A DNA stretch of 64,000 bases from Thermotogota bacterium (GCA_029780115.1 JAKOZG010000004.1:62001-126000), one strand, 5' to 3'. Positions 45,239 through 55,515 are shown, numbered from the stretch's first letter. Translations and numbers: made by a program. Notes: generated from the sequence alone by a model not told the origin.

Positions 45239-45314
45239 TGGCACGCCCGGAGGGAATCGAACCCCCAGCCTGCGGTTTTGGAGACCGCCGCTCTGCCAGT
45301 TGAGCTACAGGCGT
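45239..45314 (-). tRNA. tRNA-Trp (anticodon CCA)
   Basis: Minus strand folds with acceptor ACGCCTG/CGGGCGT, anticodon stem GCGGT/ACCGC closing loop CTCCAAA (anticodon CCA), T-arm GGGGG-TTCGATT-CCCTC and an encoded 3' CCA (45239-45241). Confidence 0.96.
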
Positions 45315-45593
45315 ATTCCAGCAATCCAATTATATCACAAAAAATGAAAAGTAGCAAGGATTTCTTTCTTTAAATAACGGTTAATTCATTTTTTAACATT
45401 TCTCTCTTATAGTTATGAAAAGAGCTTTAGCGAGCCACAAGATATTTTTTATAGATATTTTTATTTTATAAAAAAATTAATATAATCGCAACATTAAATT
45501 TTCTCTTATGTTTTACTTTTATCAATTTTTTCACCAAAGATCTTTATTTTTGTAGTATACTTGGTTAGGGATCTTAGCGAGGTGATTAAACAA
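45315..45593. other. Intergenic region upstream of ffh
   Basis: AT-rich; no coding frame or RNA fold stands out. A TATACT at about 45556-45561 could be a -10 box for ffh, but no -35 with suitable spacing was found. Confidence 0.35.
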
Positions 45594-46913
45594 ATGTTTG
45601 AAAGTCTGCAAAAAAAACTTTCCGGAGTTTTCAAAAATCTCTCTGGAAAAGGGAAGTTAACCGAAAAAAACATAAAGGATGCAGTAAGAGAAGTTAAGTT
45701 GGCTTTATTAGAAGCTGACGTTCACTACAAAGTGGTAAAGGAGTTTATAGACAAAGTTAAAGAAGAAGCTTTAGGGGAGAAAGTTCTAGAAAGTTTGACA
45801 CCGGATCAAGAGTTTGTAAGAATTGTTAGAGATAATTTAATCGAAGTAATGGGGGGCAATAAGAATACCAAAATCAATATTTCTAGAAATCCTGCCTTCA
45901 TTATGTTAACAGGTCTTCAAGGTAGTGGTAAAACTACTACGGCTGCTAAATTGGCAAATAAATATAAGAAGAAAGGTCGGAACCCCCTCTTAGTTGCTGC
46001 TGATACTTATAGACCTGCGGCAATAGATCAGTTGGTCCAGTTAGGTCAAGATATCGGAGTGCCTGTTTATTATGGTGATAAAAAGAGCACAGTTAAAATA
46101 GTTGAGGAAAGCAAGAAATTTGCTGAGAGAAATTTACACGATGTTGTAATAATCGATACTGCAGGTAGGTTGCATATTGATGAAGTAATGATGAGAGAAT
46201 TAGAAGAAATCAAGAAAGCCGTAGAACCCGAAGAAATATTGATGGTAGTGGATGCTATGGTGGGTCAAGATGCTGTTAACTCTGCTAAAGAATTCAATGA
46301 TAGATTGGATTTAACTGGATTTATAATTACTAAACTTGACGGTGATTCACGTGGTGGAGTTATAATATCAATCCAATATATTACAGAAAAACCGGTAAAA
46401 TTAGTTGGAGTAGGAGAAAAAATAGACGATCTGGAGGAGTTTTATCCCGAAAGATATGTGAGTAGAATTTTAGGAATGGGAGATGTTCTTTCTTTCATCG
46501 AAAAAGTAGAAAAAGAAGTGGATCACAAGAAAGCTGAAGAAGATGCGGAAAGGTTTTTAGAAGGAAAATTTGATTTAGAAGATTATTTAGATCAAATAAA
46601 ACAAATAAAAAATTTAGGTTCGCTGGGAAGCTTGTTAGAAATGTTACCAAATGTTCCTAAAGATCAGGTAGATATTGTAAAAGGAGAAGAAGAATTAAAA
46701 AAGTTTGAAGCTATCATAAATTCGATGACACCTAAAGAAAGGAAGAACCCTAGAATTTTATCATATTCAAGAAAGCAAAGAATTGCAAAAGGTAGTGGAA
46801 CAACTATTCAAGACATAAATAGGCTTTTGAAAAATTATGAACAATTGAAAAAAACGATGAAACAGATGAAGAAATTAAAAGGAAGAAAATTAATGAGAAA
46901 TTTCCCATTTTAA
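45594..46913 (+). CDS. ffh: Signal recognition particle GTPase Ffh (SRP54)
   Basis: Targets membrane proteins to the translocon with the 4.5S RNA. The N domain (MFESLQKKLSGVFKNLSGKG) precedes the G domain with GLQGSGKTTTAAKLA, DTYRPAAIDQL, IDTAGR, TKLDGDSRGG and GVGEKIDDL, and the helical M domain from about residue 300, with LPNVPK-type finger loop sequence and RKQRIAKGSGTTIQDI for RNA binding. ATG 45594 follows GCGAGGTGATT. First gene of ffh-rpsP-khpA-rimM-trmD-SPOUT-rplS-lepB. Confidence 0.97.
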   Translation: MFESLQKKLSGVFKNLSGKGKLTEKNIKDAVREVKLALLEADVHYKVVKEFIDKVKEEALGEKVLESLTPDQEFVRIVRDNLIEVMGGNKNTKINISRNPAFIMLTGLQGSGKTTTAAKLANKYKKKGRNPLLVAADTYRPAAIDQLVQLGQDIGVPVYYGDKKSTVKIVEESKKFAERNLHDVVIIDTAGRLHIDEVMMRELEEIKKAVEPEEILMVVDAMVGQDAVNSAKEFNDRLDLTGFIITKLDGDSRGGVIISIQYITEKPVKLVGVGEKIDDLEEFYPERYVSRILGMGDVLSFIEKVEKEVDHKKAEEDAERFLEGKFDLEDYLDQIKQIKNLGSLGSLLEMLPNVPKDQVDIVKGEEELKKFEAIINSMTPKERKNPRILSYSRKQRIAKGSGTTIQDINRLLKNYEQLKKTMKQMKKLKGRKLMRNFPF

Positions 46914-46968
46914 TTGAATTAGTGTTTTTATCGATAACTAAAAGTTTTAAAAATATGGAGGTGTATTA

Positions 46969-47301
46969 ATGGTAAAAATAAGGTTAAATAGAATGGGGAG
47001 GAGACATAAACCCTTCTATAGGGTAGTGGTTGTAGATTCAAGAAATAAAAGAACTGGGAAGTATATAGAATCTTTGGGATATTACGACCCTCTTAATGAA
47101 TCTAATCAGTACAAGATAGATGAAGAAAAGGCCTTGGAATGGCTTTTAAAAGGAGCCCAACCAACTGATACAGCTAGGAGAATTCTGAGAAAAGCAGGAG
47201 TAATGAAAAAGTATGATGAGATTAAGTATCAAGCTCGAGTTTCTAAGAAAAATGAAATGTCAAAGAATCTTTCTGTAACAGAAGGAGAAATTAATCAATG
47301 A
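46969..47301 (+). CDS. rpsP: Ribosomal protein S16
   Basis: Small-subunit protein needed for 30S assembly. [20 protein letters not shown] at the start, then [14 protein letters not shown] and [12 protein letters not shown]. 110 residues, with an extended C-terminus. ATG start behind GGAGGTG. The stop overlaps the start of khpA as ATGA. Confidence 0.98.
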   Translation: MVKIRLNRMGRRHKPFYRVVVVDSRNKRTGKYIESLGYYDPLNESNQYKIDEEKALEWLLKGAQPTDTARRILRKAGVMKKYDEIKYQARVSKKNEMSKNLSVTEGEINQ

Positions 47302-47531
47302 AAAATTTACTTATGGACATTTTGACAAAAATAGTTAAATATCCAGAAGAGGTAAAAGTAAAAGAAATAGATAATGGAGATGAAAACATTATTTATGAGA
47401 TCTATGTGAATCCCGAAGATGTTGGACAGATCATTGGAAAAGACGGCAGGACAATTAAGTCAATCAACATTATAATGAATGCCGCAAAAAAAGAGCAGGA
47501 TAAGAAATTTATATTGAAGGTAATTAGGTGA
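47298..47531 (+). CDS. khpA: KH-domain RNA-binding protein KhpA
   Basis: 77-residue single KH domain with the GKDG form of the GxxG loop in [19 protein letters not shown]. KhpA proteins bind RNA, usually with KhpB. Sits in the conserved rpsP-khpA-rimM order, overlapping rpsP by four bases. Confidence 0.95.
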   Translation: MKNLLMDILTKIVKYPEEVKVKEIDNGDENIIYEIYVNPEDVGQIIGKDGRTIKSINIIMNAAKKEQDKKFILKVIR

Positions 47532-47538
47532 GTTATTT

Positions 47539-48102
47539 ATGGAAAGTTTAGTTGACTTGTTGAAAAATAAAATTTCAGTTGGGAAAATAATAAATTCTCA
47601 TGGAGTAAAAGGAGAATTAAAATTTCAACCTTATACCAACGTAGAAAGCATTATCAAAAATATGGAAAATGTTTTATTATATAATCCTAACAACAAGAGG
47701 TTCTTCTATAGTAAAGTATTAAAAGTGAAGAATCTCAACAGATTCTTTGTTTTATCCATAAATGGGATAACAAATATGGATGAAGCGAAGAAAATAATGG
47801 GATATGAAATCTACATCGAGACAAAAAATCTTCCTCAATTAAAAGAAGATGAGTACTATTGGTATGAAATTATAGGATCTGAAGTTTATTATGAAAATGG
47901 TGAATATGTAGGAAAAGTTTCTGACATTATCGAAACTGGGGCCAACGATGTTATTTTCGTAAAAAACGAACACTCTAACTCCGATCTTCAAGATCAAGAA
48001 ACGTTGATTCCGATGACAGATTTTCATGTTCTTGAACTAAAAAAGGAAGAAAAAATTATTGTAGTTAAAAAAATGGAATGGTATGAGGATGAGTCAAAAT
48101 AA
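47539..48102 (+). CDS. rimM: Ribosome maturation factor RimM
   Basis: Assists 30S head assembly around S19. N-terminal beta-barrel with SVGKIINSHGVKGELKFQPY, then the PRC-barrel domain from about residue 100 (EDEYYWYEIIGSEVYYENGEYVG, ETGANDVIFV). 187 residues. ATG start seven bases after khpA. Overlaps trmD. Confidence 0.94.
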   Translation: MESLVDLLKNKISVGKIINSHGVKGELKFQPYTNVESIIKNMENVLLYNPNNKRFFYSKVLKVKNLNRFFVLSINGITNMDEAKKIMGYEIYIETKNLPQLKEDEYYWYEIIGSEVYYENGEYVGKVSDIIETGANDVIFVKNEHSNSDLQDQETLIPMTDFHVLELKKEEKIIVVKKMEWYEDESK

Positions 48103-48853
48103 CAAAATGGAGATTACTATATTAAGTATTTTTCCTGAAATGTTTAAAATAATAACTGATTATGGAATCATTAAAAAAGCGATAGAGAAAGGGATTGTAA
48201 AATTTAACATTTTAAATTTGCGTGATTTTACTACCGATAAACATAAAGTTACCGATAAACCTGGTTATGGTGGAAGAAATGGGATGGTAATGCTAGCAGA
48301 ACCTTTTTTTAGATTTTATGATGAGTATGAACAAAGGAATGGTTGCAAACCTTATGTTATTATTCCATCTCCTGAGGGTAAAACTTTTAACAACGAAATA
48401 GCACGAGAATTATCCCAAAAAGAAAAATTAGTGTTTTTTTGTGGTAGATATGAAGGAATAGATGAAAGAGTTAAGGCCATTGCCGATCAAGAAATTTCTA
48501 TAGGAGACTATGTTTTAACTGGTGGAGAATTGCCTGCAATGGTTATTATTGAAGTACTACTTAGATTTGTTCCAGAAGTCGTAGGTTCAAGGGAAAGTGT
48601 GGAAAATGATTCTTTTTATAACGGTTTATTAGATCATTCACATTATACAAAACCTGCCGAATTTCGTGGCATGAAGGTACCAGAAATTCTTTTAAGTGGT
48701 GACCATAAAAAAATAGAGCAGTTTAGGAAAAAAGATAGTTTATTAAAGACTATTTTAAAACGACCAGATTTATTTGTGAATAAAGAACTAAGCTTTGAAG
48801 ATAAACAACTTTTAGTAGAGATTGTTCAGGAACTATATCAAAGACACGTTTAG
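48083..48853 (+). CDS. trmD: tRNA (guanine37-N1)-methyltransferase TrmD
   Basis: SPOUT methylase modifying G37 of tRNAs to prevent frameshifting. SILSIFPEMF-type opening, KPGYGGRNGMVMLAEP, VFFCGRYEGIDERV, ISIGDYVLTGGELPAMVIIE (knot, SAM-binding) and the C-terminal RPDLF. The start is unsure: ATG 48083, 48089 and 48107 are in frame; 48107 gives the MEITILSIFPEMF start typical of the family, whereas the two earlier ones overlap rimM. Confidence 0.96.
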   Translation: MRMSQNNKMEITILSIFPEMFKIITDYGIIKKAIEKGIVKFNILNLRDFTTDKHKVTDKPGYGGRNGMVMLAEPFFRFYDEYEQRNGCKPYVIIPSPEGKTFNNEIARELSQKEKLVFFCGRYEGIDERVKAIADQEISIGDYVLTGGELPAMVIIEVLLRFVPEVVGSRESVENDSFYNGLLDHSHYTKPAEFRGMKVPEILLSGDHKKIEQFRKKDSLLKTILKRPDLFVNKELSFEDKQLLVEIVQELYQRHV

Positions 48854-48871
48854 AAACAAAGGAGATTATAG

Positions 48872-49441
<570 letters not shown>

Positions 49442-49672
49442 CAAAAATAAATAATAATAAATTATCATGATATAATAAATGAATAGGTCTCTAAAATTAC
49501 AAAGAGGAGTTATTACTTTCTTTTTCTGAGTATTAGTGTCAAGAAATTTATTATCAATAAGAAAGGACATTAAGAAAATTTTTACAAAATTTCTATTTTA
49601 AATTGCCTATAAAAAATATATTTTAATTTTTCTCAAGACAATAAAAAACTGAAATACAGGAGGTTTTTAAAA

Positions 49673-50032
49673 ATGGACCAATTAATAAATGCGGTAGAAA
49701 TGAATTTTAAAAGAGAAGATATTCCCGAAATAAGACCTGGTGATACTGTTAGAGTAAATGTGAAGGTAGTAGAGGGTGAAGGAAGTAAAAGAAGAGAAAG
49801 GATACAAGCTTTTGAAGGTATTGTTATTAAAATAAGGGGTGCAGGTTTAGGAAAAACATTTACAGTTAGAAAGATTGGTGCGGATAGAATAGGTGTAGAA
49901 AGAATTTTTCCTCTTCATTCTCCAGTCATAAGTAGTATTGAAGTGTTAAAGAAAGGAAAAGTTAGAAGAGCAAAACTTTATTACATAAGAGATATAAAGG
50001 GCAAGGTTAGGATTAAAGAAAGGCAGGATTGA
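49673..50032 (+). CDS. rplS: Ribosomal protein L19
   Basis: Large-subunit protein at the subunit interface. [13 protein letters not shown]-type [43 protein letters not shown] and [14 protein letters not shown]. 119 residues, ATG start behind AGGAGG. It is separated from the preceding gene by 231 bp of AT-rich sequence that may hold its own promoter. The lepB gene overlaps its stop as TTGA. Confidence 0.98.
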   Translation: MDQLINAVEMNFKREDIPEIRPGDTVRVNVKVVEGEGSKRRERIQAFEGIVIKIRGAGLGKTFTVRKIGADRIGVERIFPLHSPVISSIEVLKKGKVRRAKLYYIRDIKGKVRIKERQD

Positions 50033-51006
50033 GCCTTTTGAAGGAGGCTACTAAAAAGAAAGTAATAGACGAAACTTTAGATTGGATATATGCAATAATA
50101 TATGCACTCATATTTGGAACCATAATAAGATTATTTGTATTTGAAACAATGATGGTTCCAACCCCATCCATGGTTCCAACCATTCAAGTTTATGATAGGT
50201 TATTTGTTGAAAAGGTTACTTATCAATACAAGGAACCACAACGAGGAGAAGTCATAGTTTTTTGGACTCCATTTGTTGATATTCGAGCTTTAGAACAACT
50301 GAGAGCGTTTGATAAATTTATGGATTTTTTTGCTCCTTCTGAGTTTGAAGGTCATGTCAAATATGTTAAAAGATTGGTTGGTAAATCAGGGGACAATTTA
50401 AGGTTGGTTCCTGTGACCAATGAGTTTTGGAAAGGTATAAAAGAGGGCAAAATAACAGATATACCTGAGTGGCTAGATTTTATTATTACCTACTATGGGA
50501 ATGTTGATTATATTCCTAGTCAAATCAAAAGCAAAGTTTCAAAGTTAGAGATAAACGGTAAGATATTGCCAGAGTTTGAAAATATTTACTATTTAAGAGA
50601 CGCTATTTTTGAGGATCCTATGTTTTACGATTATATAGCTTATCCTGAAAAATATAGATATGAGATCGAGAGCTCTGATATTTTGTTTATGTATAAAGAC
50701 AATTTTACGGGTAGGCTCATTGCCGGAAGGCCAACACTACTTTTTTATCAAGAGATGAGAGATACACTCTTATTCACAGAATTTTATGAAAACGAACTAT
50801 CAAAACTTAATTTGAGAGAGCTAATTTTTGTGGATTCTGAAGGATTGGTAAACGTTAAAATACCAGAGGGGTACTACTTTTTCATGGGTGACAACACGCT
50901 CGAAAGTCAAGATAGCAGATTTTTCGGTTTCGTTCCAACTAAAAATATCATAGGAACTACTTTTTTGCGTATCTATCCATTTAATAGGTTTGGAAAAATC
51001 TTTTAA
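50029..51006 (+). CDS. lepB: Type I signal peptidase with a large insert
   Basis: Membrane serine protease that removes signal peptides outside the membrane. One N-terminal anchor ([19 protein letters not shown]), catalytic Ser in [10 protein letters not shown] near residue 49, catalytic Lys in [11 protein letters not shown], and the GDN box [21 protein letters not shown] near the end. 325 residues is well above the roughly 180-200 of simple members because of about 130 extra residues between the Lys box and the GDN box. TTG start overlapping rplS. Last gene of the operon before a terminator. Confidence 0.93.
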   Translation: MSLLKEATKKKVIDETLDWIYAIIYALIFGTIIRLFVFETMMVPTPSMVPTIQVYDRLFVEKVTYQYKEPQRGEVIVFWTPFVDIRALEQLRAFDKFMDFFAPSEFEGHVKYVKRLVGKSGDNLRLVPVTNEFWKGIKEGKITDIPEWLDFIITYYGNVDYIPSQIKSKVSKLEINGKILPEFENIYYLRDAIFEDPMFYDYIAYPEKYRYEIESSDILFMYKDNFTGRLIAGRPTLLFYQEMRDTLLFTEFYENELSKLNLRELIFVDSEGLVNVKIPEGYYFFMGDNTLESQDSRFFGFVPTKNIIGTTFLRIYPFNRFGKIF

Positions 51007-51030
51007 AAATGCTATCTTCAAATAAAAATA

Positions 51031-51051
51031 CCGCCAAAAAGGCGGTTTTTT
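51031..51051 (+). terminator. Terminator after lepB
   Basis: Stem CCGCC/GGCGG around AAAAA followed by six T; the stem is short but GC-only. Confidence 0.85.
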
Positions 51052-51065
51052 AAATTTTAAATGTG

Positions 51066-51153
51066 TGGCGGAGACGGTGGGACTCGAACCCACACGGGGT
51101 GTAACCCCATCGGTTTTCAAGACCGACGCCTTAGCCAATTAGGCTACGTCTCC
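51066..51153 (-). tRNA. tRNA-Ser (anticodon TGA)
   Basis: Minus strand class II tRNA: acceptor GGAGACG/CGTCTCC, anticodon stem TCGGT/ACCGA with loop CTTGAAA (anticodon UGA), variable arm GGGGT/ACCCC, T-arm GTGGG-TTCGAGT-CCCAC and encoded CCA. Confidence 0.96.
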
Positions 51154-51217
51154 AAATATAATACAATTTTATCGTCTGAACCTCTACTATAACCAATTTT
51201 ACCATAAAAGGAGTATA

Positions 51218-51901
51218 TTGTCAATGGAACTTTCCAAGGAAATTCAGAAAAAGCTTGAAAAATACGTTAATTTACTGGTAAATTATCCTGTAAATTTGAC
51301 ATCATATAAGGATGAAAATGATGCCTATGAAAATCTTATACTTGACTCTTTAATACCGATATTTAATGATGAAGGTTTTTTATCTTCAAAAATTATTCTT
51401 GACATAGGAACTGGTGGAGGAATACCAGGATTGGTTTGGGCAATATGTTTTCCTGAAAAACGCTTTTATCTTGTAGAAAGTGTTAAAAAAAAGGTTGTGG
51501 CCATAGAGGCTTTTATAGAAGATTTAAATTTAAAAAACGTTAAAGTTTTTAATGAAAGAGCAGAAGATTTTGCCAGAAGTTACAGAGAATGTTTTGATTA
51601 TGCAACTTGCAAAGCTTTAGCGCGTGGTGATATTGCTTTGGAGTATTTAACTTCTCCTGTAAAAGTTCAAGGTTTAATATCACTATTTAAAGGACCCAAT
51701 TTTTTTCGTGATGAATGGAAGTATGTAGAAAAAGCTCAGGAATTACTCAAAGTTCAAAAAGATTACACCATAGAGTATGAAATAGAAAAAGGACAAAAGA
51801 AACGCTACTTAGTGGTTTTTAGAAAGCTTGAAAAGACATCCAAAAAGTATCCAAGAGAGAAAGGAATCCCTGCCAAGTATCCAATAGGTGAAGAAGTATG
51901 A
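51218..51901 (+). CDS. rsmG: 16S rRNA (guanine527-N7)-methyltransferase RsmG
   Basis: Methylates G527 of 16S rRNA; loss gives low-level streptomycin resistance in other bacteria. NLTSYKDENDAYENLILDSL at the N-terminus matches the family's NLTAI...VxRHxLDSL region, with SAM motif I LDIGTGGGIPGL and NERAED. 227 residues; TTG 51218 or ATG 51224 both fit AAAGGAG. Overlaps the next gene by four bases. Confidence 0.93.
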   Translation: MSMELSKEIQKKLEKYVNLLVNYPVNLTSYKDENDAYENLILDSLIPIFNDEGFLSSKIILDIGTGGGIPGLVWAICFPEKRFYLVESVKKKVVAIEAFIEDLNLKNVKVFNERAEDFARSYRECFDYATCKALARGDIALEYLTSPVKVQGLISLFKGPNFFRDEWKYVEKAQELLKVQKDYTIEYEIEKGQKKRYLVVFRKLEKTSKKYPREKGIPAKYPIGEEV

Positions 51902-52668
51902 TCAGATTGATAGTTGATGGGAAACGCGAAGGTACAATGAATATGGCATTGGATTTATCTTTAGCTGAGAGTGCAGCTTTAGAAAAAGTAACAACAATAA
52001 GAATATATGAATGGTTAAGGCCTACTCTCTCCCTTGGTAAACATCAAAAAACTCATAATTTAGACTTAAATTATATAAACAAGGAAGGTATCTCAATTGT
52101 TAAAAGACCTACTGGAGGAAGGGGGGTTTTACACAAAAGTGAGTTTACTTATTCATTTTCAACTTATCTAAACTATGATAAATTACCTATCAATCTTTTA
52201 GACAGCTATTTAAAAATATCTAAAGCTCTAGTAGAGTCTTTTAAATTATTAGGAATGAATGCGGAGTTAGAAAGTTCGAAAAAAAGCGGAGTAACAAAAG
52301 ATATATGTTATGATGCACCCTCTATTTATGAAATTAAAATAGATGGTAAAAAATTTGTTGGTAGTGCTCAATATAGAACAAATTCATTTATTTTACAACA
52401 TGGTTCAATTCCTATTGAAATCGATTATGACGCTTACGTCAGTTGTTTTAAATATTCAAATAAGCAGGAAATAAAACGTTATTTACAAGGACATACAATT
52501 GATATTAAATCACTTAACAATAAAAACTTTAGCAAGAAAGATCTCACGAATGCTTTTAAAAAAGGATTCGGATCGATCTTTGAAGAAGAAGTTATCGAGG
52601 GGAATTTAATACAAAAAGAAATACAAAGAGCTGAAAATATAAAAAATGAATTTATTGTTTATCTTTGA
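51898..52668 (+). CDS. LipM-like octanoyltransferase / lipoate ligase family protein
   Basis: 256 residues of the LplA/LipB/LipM cofactor transferase family. RIYEWLRPTLSLGKHQ, VKRPTGGRGVLHKSEFTYSF, and DICYDAPSIYEIKIDGKKFVGSAQ followed by FILQHGSIPI. The last segment has the Cys-Tyr/Phe-Asp-Ala-Pro-Ser pattern of LipM, in which that Cys is the acyl acceptor, together with the Lys-containing GKKFVGSAQ of all members. It would transfer octanoate from ACP to GcvH. An LplA role with free lipoate is the main alternative. ATG start overlapping rsmG. Ends 10 bases inside the opposing flgJ-like gene. Confidence 0.85.
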   Translation: MIRLIVDGKREGTMNMALDLSLAESAALEKVTTIRIYEWLRPTLSLGKHQKTHNLDLNYINKEGISIVKRPTGGRGVLHKSEFTYSFSTYLNYDKLPINLLDSYLKISKALVESFKLLGMNAELESSKKSGVTKDICYDAPSIYEIKIDGKKFVGSAQYRTNSFILQHGSIPIEIDYDAYVSCFKYSNKQEIKRYLQGHTIDIKSLNNKNFSKKDLTNAFKKGFGSIFEEEVIEGNLIQKEIQRAENIKNEFIVYL

Positions 52669-52943
52669 GGAGGGAAAGATTTTATTATTTCTTGGACTAA
52701 AGGTTGCATAGATTGTTTGACTATTAAATTTGCGTATTCCATATTTATTAATTCCTTAAGCCATTTTTCAGCATTGGATTCCGGAATTAATTTATTATCC
52801 TCAAATAGTTTATTGTTTTGAGCATCATTTAAAATTTTTGAAAAGATATTAGCTACAAAGATTTCTGTGACTTCTTTGACATCAGAATTTTCATAGTTTG
52901 ATCTTGATAATGTTAATGCTGAGGTTATAATCTCTGTATTCAT
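52659..52943 (-). CDS. flgJ: FlgJ-like flagellar rod-binding protein (N-terminal domain only)
   Basis: 94 residues matching only the rod-binding domain of FlgJ (IPESNAEKWLKELINMEYANLI and KQSMQPLVQEI at the end). Longer FlgJ proteins add a peptidoglycan hydrolase domain; this one does not, as is usual outside gamma- and beta-proteobacteria. It lies two bases after flgI, last in the flagellar rod/ring operon, and its position supports the call more than its sequence. Confidence 0.75.
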   Translation of the reverse strand: MNTEIITSALTLSRSNYENSDVKEVTEIFVANIFSKILNDAQNNKLFEDNKLIPESNAEKWLKELINMEYANLIVKQSMQPLVQEIIKSFPPQR

Positions 52944-52945
52944 AT

Positions 52946-53932
52946 CTACATCACCACTAGTTCCGCATAAATGTAAGAACTTGCATTTTGTATGATTGCT
53001 ATTATATCTTGAGGTGTAGCACCTGCAGATTTCAAAGCTGTTATAAGTGTAGAAACAGTCGCAGGTTTTCCATTAATTTTTTGGTTTTCTATGCTGATAT
53101 TAAAATTACCATAACTTACTGAAAAATCATCCATTTCAACATTTCCACCTAAAACTATTGTACCAGTTTTTTCATTAATTACTATTTTTGCTTTTGCATC
53201 AGGAACAACTTCTATTTCCTCTATTAGGGCTAAAAAAGATATAATGTCGTCTTCAAAAAAATCTGGAACATTTATTCTAATTGAAGAAGGATCAGTCGCT
53301 TGAGCTATTTTATATGAAAAGGTAGAGTTAATTGCATTAGAGACTCTTGAAGCAGTTGTGACATCTGGTTGTTTTAAGTGAATTGTCACAGTATTATCTT
53401 TAACGATACTTGCGGGTATTTCTCTTTCAATAATGGCTCCTTCAGATATATATCCTACGACCTTATATCTATTCTGTAAATTAGAAGTAGTTCTAACGTT
53501 AGCTCCTCCTGTTAAAACATTTCCTTGAGCAACAGCATAAACTCTATTGTCCGCTCCATATAGTGGAGTTTGAACTAAATACCCATTCTCAAGTGATTGT
53601 GAGTCTCCAATAGCTGCCACTGTAACGTCTAGCCGCATCCCTTCTTTGTAAAATGGAGGTATATCTGCAAACACCATAACTAAAGCACTATTTTTGGTCT
53701 TTACCTGAGAATCAAGATAGATATTAAAATTAACTAACATATTATTGATCATCTCTGAAGTTACAGCACCTGAATCACCTGTACCGCTCAGACCGGTTAC
53801 TAATCCAATACCAAACAATTGGTTGTCTCTTGCTCCTCTAAAATTTGAAATGTCTTTTATTCTAACGGCTGAAAAAGATAAAGCAGGAATAATGATTAAT
53901 AAAATAAAAAAATAAGAAAATTTTGTTTTCAT
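52946..53932 (-). CDS. flgI: Flagellar P-ring protein FlgI
   Basis: Builds the periplasmic P-ring bushing around the rod. Signal peptide (FSYFFILLIIIPALSFSA), then VRIKDISNFRGARDNQLFGIGLVTGLSGTGD (shortened motif IGLVTGLSGTGD) and NMLVNFNI, the DVTVAAIGDSQSLENGYLV region with TPLYGADNRVYAVAQGNV, and the C-terminal GTIVLGGNV. 328 residues, as usual. ATG start 12 bases after flgH. Confidence 0.96.
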   Translation of the reverse strand: MKTKFSYFFILLIIIPALSFSAVRIKDISNFRGARDNQLFGIGLVTGLSGTGDSGAVTSEMINNMLVNFNIYLDSQVKTKNSALVMVFADIPPFYKEGMRLDVTVAAIGDSQSLENGYLVQTPLYGADNRVYAVAQGNVLTGGANVRTTSNLQNRYKVVGYISEGAIIEREIPASIVKDNTVTIHLKQPDVTTASRVSNAINSTFSYKIAQATDPSSIRINVPDFFEDDIISFLALIEEIEVVPDAKAKIVINEKTGTIVLGGNVEMDDFSVSYGNFNISIENQKINGKPATVSTLITALKSAGATPQDIIAIIQNASSYIYAELVVM

Positions 53933-53944
53933 TACACCCCACCT

Positions 53945-54580
53945 CTAAAAGAATATATTTGCTATTCCTGAAAGAATTGAAGATAACCAAGATGGCTCGT
54001 TTGGATCTTGTTGAAAAACAATATCTCCGTCGTACCATATTTTGGCATCTGCTATACTTTCAGAAAATACAGTTCCATCTTTTGCTATATTTTTAGGAGA
54101 AATTAGACCTTCGACTATAATTGTATTTCTATTTTTGCCAATTTTAATTTCTTTTTCCCCTCTTATTTTAAATAATCCATTTTCATTTTTATCAACAATT
54201 ATTGAAGAAATAAATAACTGTACTTTGGCACTTGAAGAAGAAGTAACTTGATTGTTTTGAACTGATATCTGTGAAGGATCAGAAGAACCGATCGGTAAAA
54301 ATTTACTCAAGTCCATACCAGCTATGCTGCTTACAAAAGAGTTGATAGTTTGGGTTGATGAGCCTTTGTAATTTGGCATACTTTCAGATAAGGATAAAGA
54401 AGGATTTTCTGAAACAACTATGATAACAATGTCACCTATATTAAAATTATTGTTATACGTAAATAAAGAATTTGCTTCCTCATCTTTTTTATTCCAAAGT
54501 GAATCTCCAAACACGGTAGTTATTAAAAATAAAGAAATTATTACAAAAACAATATAGTATCTACCTTTTATATTTTTCAT
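53945..54580 (-). CDS. flgH: Flagellar L-ring protein FlgH
   Basis: Outer-membrane ring of the flagellum. Signal sequence (IVFVIISLFLITTVFG) followed by SLW, FNIGDIVIIVVSENPSLSLS, the repeated polar segment SSSSAKVQLFISSIIVD, and VEGLISPKNIAKDGTVFSESIADA near the end. FlgH of proteobacteria is a lipoprotein, but no lipobox cysteine is visible here, so anchoring differs. ATG 54580 lies 8 bases after GGAGGG; a GTG at 54589 overlaps the flgA stop. Confidence 0.94.
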   Translation of the reverse strand: MKNIKGRYYIVFVIISLFLITTVFGDSLWNKKDEEANSLFTYNNNFNIGDIVIIVVSENPSLSLSESMPNYKGSSTQTINSFVSSIAGMDLSKFLPIGSSDPSQISVQNNQVTSSSSAKVQLFISSIIVDKNENGLFKIRGEKEIKIGKNRNTIIVEGLISPKNIAKDGTVFSESIADAKIWYDGDIVFQQDPNEPSWLSSILSGIANIFF

Positions 54581-54585
54581 TTCGA

Positions 54586-55515
54586 TCACCCTCCGATTTT
54601 AACCAAAACTGCAGGTCCTTCTATTAGCCTACCTGAAATTATTTGTCCTGTCTCAGTATTTCTAGCGTTGATAATTTCACCGTAATTCGCATTTGTCATA
54701 GCTCTTGCAATGCTTGTAATTCTTATGCCTTCACATTCCACTATAACAATAAGAACATCTCCAGCTTTAATGTCAGGGATTTTTTTTAAATAAGTAAGAT
54801 TAACGATTTCTCCTTTTTTTACGTCTTTAGTTAATTCATATTTTCCTTCTTTTAGTAACTGTATATCAACGGGTATGTACCTTATTGCCAAAGAATTTAC
54901 AGTAGCTTCTTCCGTAAAAGTTTCATTTAAAACAGTGCCTCGTTTAGCATCTCTTGAGTAAATTAAGGCTTTTTCATATTTAGCAACTTCTGCTGTGATA
55001 GAAATATACTTTTTTTTATAGTTTTCATCTGTTACATAAACACTGATAAATAGTTTATCGCCAGATTGAGAGATTCTTGATATTTCAGCTTCAATAACAG
55101 TTTTAGGGACATTTTTTAGGTCTATGCTTTTAATTATTAATTCCGAGTCATATTCCTTGATCGCTTCTTCTAGGAAAGAAAATAAATCAATATTATTTTG
55201 GGTTGAATTTTTTTTGTCATCATAGATTATAGTTATTTGATCTGACTCAAATACTATTTCAAAATCATTATAATAACTGTTTAATAAACCATTCAGAATT
55301 TTAGCTAAATTCTCTTTTGTGTAGATAATAGAATCTCCGGTGATATACGAAATAGTTCTATCATAATTGATGTCTTGAAATAGATCTTTCAAAGAAAAAG
55401 TTCTATCTTCTGAAATTACTTCTTTAGGTACATGGAAAATCATTTTTGAAAATAAAAAGGAAGATACCAAAAAAAACATTACTAAAATAAGAATTACGAA
55501 AAATCGATTTAACAT
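54586..55515 (-). CDS. flgA: Flagellar P-ring assembly chaperone FlgA
   Basis: Exported chaperone for FlgI. Signal helix (FFVILILVMFFLVSSFLF), a long N-terminal region, and the SAF/FlgA core from about residue 185: YSRDAKRGTVLNETFTEE, KGEIVNLTYLKKIPDIKAGD and the C-terminal NARNTETGQIISGRLIEGPAV. ATG 55515 is preferred behind AAGGCGGAATAGTC; an upstream ATG at 55533 overlaps that site. Confidence 0.9.
   Translation of the reverse strand: MLNRFFVILILVMFFLVSSFLFSKMIFHVPKEVISEDRTFSLKDLFQDINYDRTISYITGDSIIYTKENLAKILNGLLNSYYNDFEIVFESDQITIIYDDKKNSTQNNIDLFSFLEEAIKEYDSELIIKSIDLKNVPKTVIEAEISRISQSGDKLFISVYVTDENYKKKYISITAEVAKYEKALIYSRDAKRGTVLNETFTEEATVNSLAIRYIPVDIQLLKEGKYELTKDVKKGEIVNLTYLKKIPDIKAGDVLIVIVECEGIRITSIARAMTNANYGEIINARNTETGQIISGRLIEGPAVLVKIGG

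Noticed and set aside
49442-49672. L19 leader regulatory RNA upstream of rplS
   Set aside because: The interval is AT-rich and shows no stable helix or conserved leader pattern that I could identify.
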